In this document: positions 1 through 8,606 of the stretch, piece after piece
Position numbering within the stretch: the first letter of the stretch is position 1
Layout: each line of letters opens with the position of its first letter
From: Cellvibrionaceae bacterium
GTDB taxonomy: Bacteria; Pseudomonadota; Gammaproteobacteria; Pseudomonadales; Cellvibrionaceae
Length of the DNA stretch: 64,000 nt
Direction of reading: 5' to 3'
NCBI GenBank assembly: GCA_002707785.1
Contig: PANW01000032.1
Location: 82,363-146,362 of the forward strand
Notes under the pieces: generated by a model
Databases searched by the model: none
What the model was told of the DNA's origin: nothing
The model's input: the letters and a program-made list of their open reading frames with translations, nothing else
Translations under genes and position numbers: made by a program

Positions 1-176
1 ACAACGTGGGCATCTCTCTTTTTCTGTACTGCAGTGTGTATCTGTTTTTGTTACTTGCCTACATTCATACTTTACTACTGATGGCTCGCAAGGCAGTTTC
101 GGTAGAAGAGTTTGAAACTCAATCTCCGCAGATCGTAGAACCCTTCCAATCAGAAACCGTCGGAGGTCAAGCCTAA
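1..176 (+). CDS. cydA: Cytochrome bd-type ubiquinol oxidase subunit I, C-terminal fragment (truncated by window start)
   Basis: Open frame from position 3 encodes NVGISLFLYCSVYLFLLLAYIHTLLLMARKAV...GGQA*, a TM helix plus short tail; its stop TAA overlaps the cydB ATG (TAATG). Confidence 0.75.
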   Translation, partial: NVGISLFLYCSVYLFLLLAYIHTLLLMARKAVSVEEFETQSPQIVEPFQSETVGGQA

Positions 177-1177
177 TGAACGCCGAGACTTTACCCACAA
201 TTTTTGTTGCGCTGATGGCATTGGCCATAGTCGTATACGCCATCCTCGACGGCTACGATCTCGGTGTTGGCATCCTCTTGCCGATGACTCCAGAACAGGA
301 GCCTCAGCGGGACATATTGATTGCCTCCATTGGCCCTTTCTGGGATGCCAATGAAACTTGGTTAGTTCTAGCCGTGGGGCTAATGCTCATTGCGTTTCCC
401 GCGGCGCATAGCCTCATCTTGATGAATCTGTACCTGCCCGTCGTCATTATGCTGATCGGCCTCATCATGCGGGGGGTAGCGTTTGATTTTAGAGCCAAAG
501 CCGCCATTGCCCACAAGCTGGCTTGGGATCGCTTGTTCAAACTAGGCTCACTGATCACGACCCTGACGCAAGGATACATGCTGGGTGCCTATGTTACAGG
601 CTTTCAAACCACCACCTTGTCGTTACTATTTTGTCTACTGTCGGCCGTGGGTGTTTCAGCGGCCTATTGCTACATTGGTGGAGCGTGGCTGGTACTCAAA
701 ACTGAGGGAGAACTGCAACAAAGAGCCATTGCTTGGACACGCACGAGTGGTCGCTTTACTGCTCTCGGGCTGATTGCAGTGTCATTGGTCAATCTATGGC
801 TCAACCCCAATGTCTACGATCGCTGGCTGCAACCACCACTGTTAATGTTTGTGCTGCTCATTCCCGCCACCTGCATTTTGGCCTTTGTCACCAATGAGGT
901 GTTGCTCAATCGCCTTCCCAAGCCTAAAGACCGCCATTGCGGGCTGCCATTTCTGCTGGTGGCGCTGATCTTTGTGCTGAGCTTTAGCGGGCTGGCGTTT
1001 AGCTTTTACCCCTATATCGTGCCAGGAGAACTTACCATCTGGGAGGCGGCAAGCGCTCCGGAATCTCTGAGCTTTATTTTAATCGGTGCTGTTGTCGTGA
1101 TTCCCGTCATATTGCTCTACACCATCTATTCCTATCGGGTCTTTCATGGAAAGGCGACACAATTGCGCTACTACTGA
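176..1177 (+). CDS. cydB: Cytochrome bd-type ubiquinol oxidase subunit II
   Basis: 333 aa polytopic protein with VYAILDGYDLGVGILLPM and GPFWDANETWLV motifs typical of CydB/CioB. Confidence 0.93.
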   Translation: MNAETLPTIFVALMALAIVVYAILDGYDLGVGILLPMTPEQEPQRDILIASIGPFWDANETWLVLAVGLMLIAFPAAHSLILMNLYLPVVIMLIGLIMRGVAFDFRAKAAIAHKLAWDRLFKLGSLITTLTQGYMLGAYVTGFQTTTLSLLFCLLSAVGVSAAYCYIGGAWLVLKTEGELQQRAIAWTRTSGRFTALGLIAVSLVNLWLNPNVYDRWLQPPLLMFVLLIPATCILAFVTNEVLLNRLPKPKDRHCGLPFLLVALIFVLSFSGLAFSFYPYIVPGELTIWEAASAPESLSFILIGAVVVIPVILLYTIYSYRVFHGKATQLRYY

Positions 1178-1190
1178 TTTTGACCAGTCA

Positions 1191-1229
1191 GCGGCAGCAG
1201 TGCTCTATTGACTCGAGCACTACTGCCGC
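1191..1229 (+). terminator. Strong hairpin downstream of cydB (no clear U-tract)
   Basis: ggcagcagtgctc-tattgact-cgagcactactgcc, near-perfect 13-bp arms. Confidence 0.45.
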
Positions 1230-1404
1230 CTTGGCAAAATGGCCATAACGCAGGCCACCTGAGGAAAAACACCGATATTAGACAAGCCAACCCGACAAAT
1301 TTGACGCTTCGGCAGAAACTTCCCCCTTAACAGTTGACAATCACCTCGCAAACGGGACACTTAGCAGCTTTGCCCCTAAGCCCTCTGTAGAAGAAGTTGC
1401 CCAC

Positions 1405-2409
1405 ATGGAAATGACTAAGACCCTCGGTGAATTCATCGTCGAACGCCAAGCCGAATACCCTAACGCCAGCGGAGCCCTTACCTCGATATTCTCATCGATA
1501 CGCCTGGCCTCTAAAGTGGTGCACAGGGAGATCAATAAGGCCGGTCTCGGAGACATTAATGGAGCCGCTGGCGAAGAGAACGTGCAGGGCGAAGAGCAAC
1601 AGAAGCTCGACATCTACGCCAATGAGAAATTCAAGTCAGCGCTAGCTGCCCGAGGTGTCGTTTGCGGTATTGCCTCGGAAGAGGAAGACAAGTACGTCAA
1701 CTTCGAGGGCAACAGCCAAGATGGGGAATACGTGGTATTGATGGACCCACTCGATGGCTCCTCGAATATCGACGTCAATGTCTCCGTCGGCACTATATTC
1801 TCCATCTATAAGCGCGTTTCCGAAGTGGGGCAACCGGTTACTTCAGAAGACTTCCTGCAGCCGGGCGACAAACAAGTGGCCGCCGGCTATGTCATCTACG
1901 GCTCTTCCACCATGCTGGTGTACACCACGGGTAATGGCGTCAACGGGTTTACCTTCGATCCGAGCTTAGGTGTGTTTTGCCTATCCCACCCAGACATGAA
2001 AACACCGGAAGACGGCAAAATTTATTCAGTGAATGAAGGCAACTACATTCACTTTCCCGAAGGGGTTAAGAAGTACATTAAGTACTGCCAACAGGAAGAC
2101 GCTGCCACCAATCGCCCCTACACCTCGCGCTACATCGGCTCGCTGGTGTCTGACTTCCATCGCAACCTGATCAAAGGCGGTATCTATTTTTATCCGCCAT
2201 CAAGCAGCCATCCAAGTGGTAAACTGCGTCTACTCTACGAGTGCAACCCCATCGCCTTTCTCGCCGAGCAAGCTGGCGGCAGCGCAATTGCCGCTCCAGA
2301 TCAGCGAATCATGGAACTCAAGCCCACTGAGCTGCATCAGCGGACACCATTCTTTGTAGGCTCAAATAACATGATCGCTAAGGTTGAAGAGTTCATGCGC
2401 GAGAACTAG
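1405..2409 (+). CDS. fbp: Fructose-1,6-bisphosphatase class I
   Basis: [43 protein letters not shown] motifs; 334 aa. Confidence 0.96.
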   Translation: MEMTKTLGEFIVERQAEYPNASGALTSIFSSIRLASKVVHREINKAGLGDINGAAGEENVQGEEQQKLDIYANEKFKSALAARGVVCGIASEEEDKYVNFEGNSQDGEYVVLMDPLDGSSNIDVNVSVGTIFSIYKRVSEVGQPVTSEDFLQPGDKQVAAGYVIYGSSTMLVYTTGNGVNGFTFDPSLGVFCLSHPDMKTPEDGKIYSVNEGNYIHFPEGVKKYIKYCQQEDAATNRPYTSRYIGSLVSDFHRNLIKGGIYFYPPSSSHPSGKLRLLYECNPIAFLAEQAGGSAIAAPDQRIMELKPTELHQRTPFFVGSNNMIAKVEEFMREN

Positions 2410-2419
2410 TTTCGCGCTC

Positions 2420-2445
2420 GATGATCTCGCTACAGCGGGATCATC
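2420..2445 (+). terminator. Hairpin downstream of fbp
   Basis: gatgatctcgc-taca-gcgggatcatc inverted repeat just after the stop; no U-tract. Confidence 0.35.
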
Positions 2446-2511
2446 ACTCCCTCCGACATTGTTTAGAGTTTTCTTATATCTTTCGCAACTAAGCCCCCAA
2501 CCTGTCTATAC

Positions 2512-3481
2512 TTGAGCAGAACCCCGCGATTCATCCTCCTCAGCCCCATTCATGCCGACTCCAATCCCTTCGATTCCCCAGCGACGATCCTGCAACTGGT
2601 ACTAGACAGCATTCCGTCTCGGGTTTTCTGGAAGGATGACAACCTGGTTTTTCGCGATGCCAATCGATGTTTTCAGCAAGACGCGGGCCTGAGTGAGCTC
2701 GAAGACCTCATCGGTAAAACTGACTTTGATATAGCTGGAGCCAGCAAGCCAATGCCTTTCGAACAGATGATCGAGAGGTCATCAACAACGGACAACCCAA
2801 TCTCAATATTGAAGAGCGACAAACCCAACCCAATGGCGAGGAGCACTGGCTTGAAACCAACAAGATGATGCTATTTGATCAGCAGGGAAAAGTAATCGGT
2901 GTACTTGAAACCTATACCGACATCACTGAACGCAAGGCGTACGAACAAAAAAATCGAGAATCAAGCCAATTACGATCAATTGACAGGATTGGGTAATCGC
3001 TGTGCGCCACCCTCAATCAGTTTATACAACAGCAGAGAAGTCATTGCGCCGCACTCTTGATTATCGATCTCGCCCCCTGAAAGTAAGCGCCTCCATCCAA
3101 AAGAACTGGCGATTCATAAAACAGCACCGACTCAAAGCGGCGGGACTTTCCATTGCCATTGATGATTTTGATACTGACTACTCTTCACTCGCCGACCTAA
3201 CGCGCTGGCCGATCGACAAACCAAAAATTGATCAGAGTTTCGTACGCAGGCTAAGCGCCGATCGACAACACGCTTGCATCGTCGAAACCATCATCAACAA
3301 GGCACAAAATCTAAATATGGAAGTGATTGCTGAAGGGGTAGAAACAGAGCGAGAAAAAAACTTTCTAGCGAAACATAACTGCAACCAATACCAAGGGTAT
3401 CTGTTCAATATCGCCATGCCAGAAAGTGAATTTACCGCTCTGCGGTGGATTTTCAAGTTCAGGCCCACAACGAGGAGCTGA
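2512..3481 (+). pseudogene. Decayed PAS-GGDEF-EAL signalling protein
   Basis: PAS fragments lie in two frames (…DSIPSRVFWKDDNLVFRDANRCF… then FRTDDREVINNGQPNL…VLETYTDITERK). GGDEF start NYDQLTGLGNR is in another frame, then the sequence jumps directly to an EAL C-terminal part (AIDDFDTDYSSL…PIDKPKIDQSFVR…VIAEGVETE…QGYLF). Confidence 0.88.
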
Positions 3482-3633
3482 ACTCAAATGCTATCGAGAA
3501 CCATTCACCGACTCTTTTCTGCTCTAGATCCCTCGAATAGCGCCAAAAACTTGATCTGAATACCAAGTTTGAGACCAATCGACACCAGTCAGGTCAACTC
3601 GGTTATACTGTGCACCTACTTTTAGGAACTGGT

Positions 3634-3834
3634 ATGGCATATTTTTCTCGACTAACCGCCCCCTTGCTACTGAAAGCCTCTAAGACGGCCATAGTCGTGG
3701 GCAGTACACGGTTGTTGATCAATCAGTTTGATGCCTTGTTTTATGATGCACCCTTTCGCTTTGTCCCAGCATTACTCACTTATTGTGTTCCATTTGTTGT
3801 CTTTCTCTATGGCAATCTCAGCAAAGATCGCTAG
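3634..3834 (+). CDS. nrtS: NrtS-like small membrane protein (putative nitrate/nitrite transporter)
   Basis: About 66 aa, two TM helices, KASKTAIVVGSTRLLINQFDALFYDAPFRFVPALLTYCVPFVVFLYGNL resembles the NrtS pattern (KVALVVGT..LINxxDA….LLTYLVPYCVSTY). ATG at 3634 preferred over GTG 3610. Confidence 0.68.
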   Translation: MAYFSRLTAPLLLKASKTAIVVGSTRLLINQFDALFYDAPFRFVPALLTYCVPFVVFLYGNLSKDR

Positions 3835-4600
3835 TCGCTCTTCGCTTGCAGCTTGCCTGCTGCTGGTGTTGGTTGGAATAGAAGATTCGACGGCCGAATC
3901 TGAGACGCCGGTGGTTACCCTAAAGACACTGCGCCAAACACACTCCGGTTGGAAAAATCTGCTCTACGTGGAAAACAATCAACTCAGCGGCCACTTTCGC
4001 GACATTATCGATTGCAGTTTCGAATCCATCCCCTATGAAGTAAATTACGGCTTTGGCCCTTTTTCTCGCATACAGCGACAAGTTGAAAACGCTCAGGCCG
4101 ACGGCTACTTCCCTGCAAATTTAAGCCTACAGCGTCGACAATATTCAGTGGCCTCAAACTCATTGCTAACAGATCACAAACTGCTGGTGTTAGCCAAATC
4201 ACACACCTTGTCTCGAAACTCTCGTATTGCAGCCATGCGCGGCGCCTCTGAAGAATTGGCATTGGCCAGAAGTCGAAGTGATAGGGTATTTTTGGTGAAT
4301 AGCTATCGACAACTCATCGATATGTTATTGGCACGACGTATAGACGGTTTCGTCGGCTCTGAGTTATTTTTGTTCGCGACTAAAGGCCAATCTGAATTAG
4401 TCCAAACCACTCTAAAACTCCCGATAAAACAATCCGATATGCACGCCTTCTTTGGCAAACATTTTGTGCTTCAGCACCCCGAGTTCCTTTCGCGGTTTAA
4501 CGATAGCTTATCGCGATGTCGACAACGAATCCCCTATCAACTCAGTCCGCCACAGCCTCTATCAGAGAGCGATTCCAGTGGCGAATCAACAGAAAACTGA
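3809..4600 (+). CDS. Periplasmic substrate-binding-like protein (SBP_bac_3-like), signal peptide
   Basis: ATG at 3809 gives signal peptide MAISAKIASRSSLAACLLLVLVG; the rest resembles orphan family-3 solute-binding proteins. Confidence 0.55.
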   Translation: MAISAKIASRSSLAACLLLVLVGIEDSTAESETPVVTLKTLRQTHSGWKNLLYVENNQLSGHFRDIIDCSFESIPYEVNYGFGPFSRIQRQVENAQADGYFPANLSLQRRQYSVASNSLLTDHKLLVLAKSHTLSRNSRIAAMRGASEELALARSRSDRVFLVNSYRQLIDMLLARRIDGFVGSELFLFATKGQSELVQTTLKLPIKQSDMHAFFGKHFVLQHPEFLSRFNDSLSRCRQRIPYQLSPPQPLSESDSSGESTEN

Positions 4601-4937
4601 GCCACGCCACCGCAATCAGTAGACCACCAATCTCTCTCGCTTCTTCGACAGCGTTGCTGTTCATAGCTAAGGATGTCAAAACCTCATTCATCGCCACGTC
4701 TTCTACGACAAGATTGAGTACCAGCTTGATTGCCCAGAGGGATCCGAATGCCATCGTCAATATCGACAGATAGATCGGCAGACGACGAAACGCGCACACG
4801 CAACAGATCAACGCCGATAGATAATAGACGATCCATAAGGTCGGATCGGGATCATTCCACTGCACCAATGCCGACAAGAGAAAGGCGCCTGAGAAAACGC
4901 TGTTGAAAACAATAAAAACGTTACTTGCGCTGCTCAT
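4542..4937 (-). CDS. Transmembrane 220 (TMEM220)-like family protein
   Basis: 131 aa, 4 TM, QWNDPDPTLWIVYY motif. Confidence 0.7.
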   Translation of the reverse strand: MSSASNVFIVFNSVFSGAFLLSALVQWNDPDPTLWIVYYLSALICCVCAFRRLPIYLSILTMAFGSLWAIKLVLNLVVEDVAMNEVLTSLAMNSNAVEEAREIGGLLIAVAWLSFLLIRHWNRSLIEAVAD

Positions 4938-5685
4938 GAGATTCCAATCGACGCCATGGCAATGACAAATCAGATAGTCCCTGCTTCAAGAACTCAAACG
5001 CCAGCTTGGCATTTAACATGGGTCCCTTAATACCGAACTCGATACGTGGCGTGCCATCAATGATGGGCAAACTGAAAGCTTTGACATCGCTATATTTCGC
5101 CATCACCGCTTCCATCAACGGAATAATCGTCGATTCATTGGCACCCTCAAGAATCACTGCGTACTCTCGATAGGAATCATCGCCCAGATCGCTGTAATAA
5201 GTATCCATTACCCATTCCAACATGGGCCACGCCATTTGTGGAAAGCCGGGAACAAAATGATGATCCGCCACACTGAAACCCGGAATACGGTTTACGGGGT
5301 TCGGAATCAAACGCGCATCCTTGGGAAATTCCACCAATCGATAACTTTCCGCAGTGAGATCCCTTCCCCGCTCACGAGCGAGTTCTTCCAGCAGTGGCGC
5401 ACCTTGTGGATGACGTTCGGTAACCGTCTCGGTGGCTGCAGCAACCGCTTCACGAGTGAGATCATCAGGTGTTGCACCAATACCACCGGTACTCAATACA
5501 ATATCGCCCTTAGCGAAGCTTTCACGATAACAATTGATCAAATCCTCTCGATCATCGCCCATAATTCTCGCCCACGCCAAACACAAGCCTCGTTGATTAA
5601 GCATGTCGACAATATAGGGAAGATGCTTATCGGCTCGACGGCCGGAGAGAATTTCATCACCTACAATAATCAACCCTACGTTCAT
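4921..5685 (-). CDS. CinA N-terminal/MoaB-type molybdopterin-binding domain protein
   Basis: IIVGDEILSGRRADKHLPYI…STGGIGATPDDLTREAVA…IPGFSV…PGFPQMAWPML. Confidence 0.9.
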   Translation of the reverse strand: MNVGLIIVGDEILSGRRADKHLPYIVDMLNQRGLCLAWARIMGDDREDLINCYRESFAKGDIVLSTGGIGATPDDLTREAVAAATETVTERHPQGAPLLEELARERGRDLTAESYRLVEFPKDARLIPNPVNRIPGFSVADHHFVPGFPQMAWPMLEWVMDTYYSDLGDDSYREYAVILEGANESTIIPLMEAVMAKYSDVKAFSLPIIDGTPRIEFGIKGPMLNAKLAFEFLKQGLSDLSLPWRRLESHEQRK

Positions 5686-5909
5686 TTGATGTTCCTATCT
5701 TGTTGACCCCAATGGCATGACGCTCACTATACACGAGTCATAACAGAGCACTGATTACCAACGCCCCAAACCGCTCGACCTAAGCAGCTATCCTTAGAAA
5801 GCTACCCGCTGTTTTCGCCAACACACCAAAAAAATGGTGCTGGCACTCTAGAAAGCTTGAGCCCCAACACGAGTTTCTATAGCCTGATTATCACTAAGGG
5901 AGAACACCT

Positions 5910-6755
5910 ATGGCAAGCAACGACATTTACACACCACCTAAAGTTTGGCAATGGGACTCGGAAAGCGGCGGCCGCTTTGCGAACATCAATCGCCCCATCG
6001 CCGGCGCCACCCATGAACAAGAACTACCCATTGGCAAACATCCACTGCAGCTCTATTCGCTAGGAACCCCCAATGGTGTCAAGGTAACCGTCTTACTGGA
6101 AGAACTATTGGCGATTGGTAAAACCGATGCAGAGTACGACGCTTGGATCACTAACATCAGTGAAGGCGCTCAATTTGGCAGTGGCTTTGTTGAAGCAAAC
6201 CCGAATTCAAAAATCCCCGTACTGATGGATCGCAGTGGCGACACCCCCATTCGCGTCTTTGAATCCGGCGCTATCCTCATGTATCTGGCAGAAAAGTTTG
6301 AGGCATTCATACCCACTGAGCCCGCTGCGCGAGCGGAGTGTTTATCTTGGTTGTTTTGGAACATAGGCAGCGTTCCCTTCCTCGGTGGCGGTTTCGGACA
6401 CTTTTATGCTTATGCTCCAGAAAAATACGAATACCCCATCAATCGCTACGCCATGGAAGTCAAACGCCAACTGGATGTTCTCGACAAGAACCTAGCCTCA
6501 CGCCGCTACCTCTGTGGCGATGACTACAATATTTCGGATATGGCCAACCATGCGTGGTATGGGAGCTTGGTGCTAGGAAGTCTTTACGAAGCGCAAGAGT
6601 TTCTCGATGTGACGTCCTACAAGAACGTGTGCCGTTGGGCCGAGGAGATCCAAGCACGACCAGCCGTACAGCGGGGCTTGCGCGTTAATCGTGCTTGGGG
6701 TCCGGAAGAAAAACAGTTGATCGAGCGTCACGACGCCAGTGACTTCGATACTTAG
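5910..6755 (+). CDS. yghU: YghU-like glutathione-dependent disulfide-bond oxidoreductase (GST family)
   Basis: FANINRPIAGATHEQELPIGKHPLQLYSLGTPNGVKVTVLLEELLA…NPNSKIPVLMD…VFESGAILMYLAEKF. Confidence 0.93.
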   Translation: MASNDIYTPPKVWQWDSESGGRFANINRPIAGATHEQELPIGKHPLQLYSLGTPNGVKVTVLLEELLAIGKTDAEYDAWITNISEGAQFGSGFVEANPNSKIPVLMDRSGDTPIRVFESGAILMYLAEKFEAFIPTEPAARAECLSWLFWNIGSVPFLGGGFGHFYAYAPEKYEYPINRYAMEVKRQLDVLDKNLASRRYLCGDDYNISDMANHAWYGSLVLGSLYEAQEFLDVTSYKNVCRWAEEIQARPAVQRGLRVNRAWGPEEKQLIERHDASDFDT

Positions 6756-6804
6756 GTCAAAGAAGCGTTACCCGTGTTAACGGTTAAGACCCTATAGCAG
6801 GCTA

Positions 6805-6852
6805 TTGAAGCTCTATCTGCGCGGCTTTACTGCGTGTGAATAGAGCTTCATC
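6805..6852. terminator. Inverted repeat between convergent genes
   Basis: tgaagctctat…atagagcttca arms between yghU and the convergent hydrolase. Confidence 0.45.
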
Positions 6853-6881
6853 TACCTGCTGGCCACGACTCTAGTGTTGCC

Positions 6882-7865
6882 TCATGCGGCTTCAAGCTGC
6901 CTAATAAAAGCTCGGTAATGTTGCGCGACATCCTCCGGCGCCTCGACTTGAGGATAATGACCAATAGCTTCCAACTCAGCCAAGTAATCTAACTGACACT
7001 CTAGCGCTTGGTAGCGTGAAACCATATGCGAGCCAGACACCGGATCCACCGAGCCGTTGATCAATGCTAGTGGGCAGATAGGTTGTTGTAGTGCTTCTAA
7101 CCAGCGCTGACGATGTTGCTTGCGGTCACGCATGTAGGTAATCAAGTTATGGAAGATGTGTTTACCATTGTTGGTATTAATGATCGCCCAATAATCCGAC
7201 AGCTCTTGATCTGACGGTTTGGTGTGTTCTCCAAATACCGACGAGAAGTTTTTCTTAAACTGTTTGAAGCCCGCCAGCTTATTCACCCACGAACCAATGG
7301 GTGACAGCAGCAGTTTTTGCGTGAGCAAGGCGCGATGGGTTTCCGGAAATAGACCACCGTTTAAAAAACAACACGACAACCAGTGTCCAGCCCCCACACC
7401 TTGGTTTTGCCGAGCCAGTAATTCCTGCGCAACCGTGTCGCCATAGTCATGGGCTAACACGTGAAGTTTCTCGAGTTGTTTATGGCGAATCAAAGCTTCA
7501 AACAAGTCCGCTTGACCATGAATGGTGTAATTGCGTTGATCCGGCTTGTCGGAAAAACCAAAGCCCAACATATCCATACTGACCAGGCGAAACTTCTCTC
7601 GCAGTGCTGGCCACAGTGGCGCCCAGTCCCAACTGGAGGTAGGAAAACCGTGAATCAGCAAGAGTACCGGCTGCTGTGGTTGCCCTTCGTCAATGACGAA
7701 AATTTGATGGCCATTGAGGCTGAGCATTTCTCCTTTCTGTCGCCATTGTTGTGGGCTAGGGATTGATTCTCCTGCCACCCCGATCGCTGATGCTGCCTTT
7801 TCCATGTCGCTACTCCCCATACGATGTGTGAATGATACTGACGCCCCTAGCTTGTCACTAGCCAA
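6882..7865 (-). CDS. Alpha/beta hydrolase
   Basis: LLIHGFPTSSWDWAPLWPAL, LAHDYGDTVAQELL nucleophile elbow with Asp, GHYPQVEAPE: haloalkane dehalogenase/epoxide hydrolase-like. Confidence 0.88.
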   Translation of the reverse strand: MASDKLGASVSFTHRMGSSDMEKAASAIGVAGESIPSPQQWRQKGEMLSLNGHQIFVIDEGQPQQPVLLLIHGFPTSSWDWAPLWPALREKFRLVSMDMLGFGFSDKPDQRNYTIHGQADLFEALIRHKQLEKLHVLAHDYGDTVAQELLARQNQGVGAGHWLSCCFLNGGLFPETHRALLTQKLLLSPIGSWVNKLAGFKQFKKNFSSVFGEHTKPSDQELSDYWAIINTNNGKHIFHNLITYMRDRKQHRQRWLEALQQPICPLALINGSVDPVSGSHMVSRYQALECQLDYLAELEAIGHYPQVEAPEDVAQHYRAFIRQLEAA

Positions 7866-7923
7866 CGGTCTGCATCATCACTTCTTTCTCTATTATTTTG
7901 TCTTACTATCATGACCGAACATA

Positions 7924-7941
7924 GAACTTGACGTCAAGTTC
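7924..7941. promoter_or_regulatory. Perfect 18-bp palindrome, candidate TetR operator
   Basis: gaacttgacgtcaagttc equals its own reverse complement; lies in the intergenic region between divergent hydrolase and TetR genes. Confidence 0.7.
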
Positions 7942-7979
7942 AAGTTTGTACAATACTTACGCAACACCTACCTACGCAG

Positions 7980-8606
7980 ATGAGCATCATGGTTGTATCA
8001 CTAGAATCGGGTAAACCCATTCCCACCCAAGCCCGCGCACGCCTAAAGCGCGATGCCCTCATTGAGGCGGCCATCGTGGATTTCCAGACGTTGGGCTACG
8101 ACCACACCACCGCGAAAAGCGTGGCCAAACGCGCCGAAGTTGCCACAGGGACTTTCTATCAATACTTCCACAACAAAGACGACATGCTGCGCACCATAGC
8201 ACAACAGCGCTTCGCTTTTCTGTTTGATCATGTGGAAGCTCCCAGCGCCGGTGAAGATGAATCGGTTACCACCAGATTCCAACGCATTCTCACGCTGATC
8301 TACGACTTTCACCAACAGGATAGAGAACTGCACCAAGTACTGGAGCAGCGCCGCCATCTCGACCCACAACTAGAGAGCATTCTTGGGGAGGGAGAGGCCG
8401 TACTCGAAGCTCGAGTGCTGCGCTTCGTCAGCAGCTTCAATCTCGACAACCCAACCGCGGTGGCCTTCAATTTGTTTGCCATGGCCGAAGGCCTAGTCCA
8501 TCGCCACGTGTTTTCCGCTGCGACAGAAAACACACCCAAGCGCCAAGACGTCATAGAACTGGGTGCAGAAATGCTCGCCAGCTACCTCAACCACTACAGG
8601 ACATAA
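7980..8606 (+). CDS. TetR/AcrR family transcriptional regulator
   Basis: N-terminal HTH: RDALIEAAIVDFQTLGYDHTTAKSVAKRAEVATGTFYQYFHNKDDML. Confidence 0.93.
   Translation: MSIMVVSLESGKPIPTQARARLKRDALIEAAIVDFQTLGYDHTTAKSVAKRAEVATGTFYQYFHNKDDMLRTIAQQRFAFLFDHVEAPSAGEDESVTTRFQRILTLIYDFHQQDRELHQVLEQRRHLDPQLESILGEGEAVLEARVLRFVSSFNLDNPTAVAFNLFAMAEGLVHRHVFSAATENTPKRQDVIELGAEMLASYLNHYRT

Noticed and set aside
304-579. Antisense ORF inside cydB
   Set aside because: Fully contained in a well-supported gene, no family features; shadow ORF.
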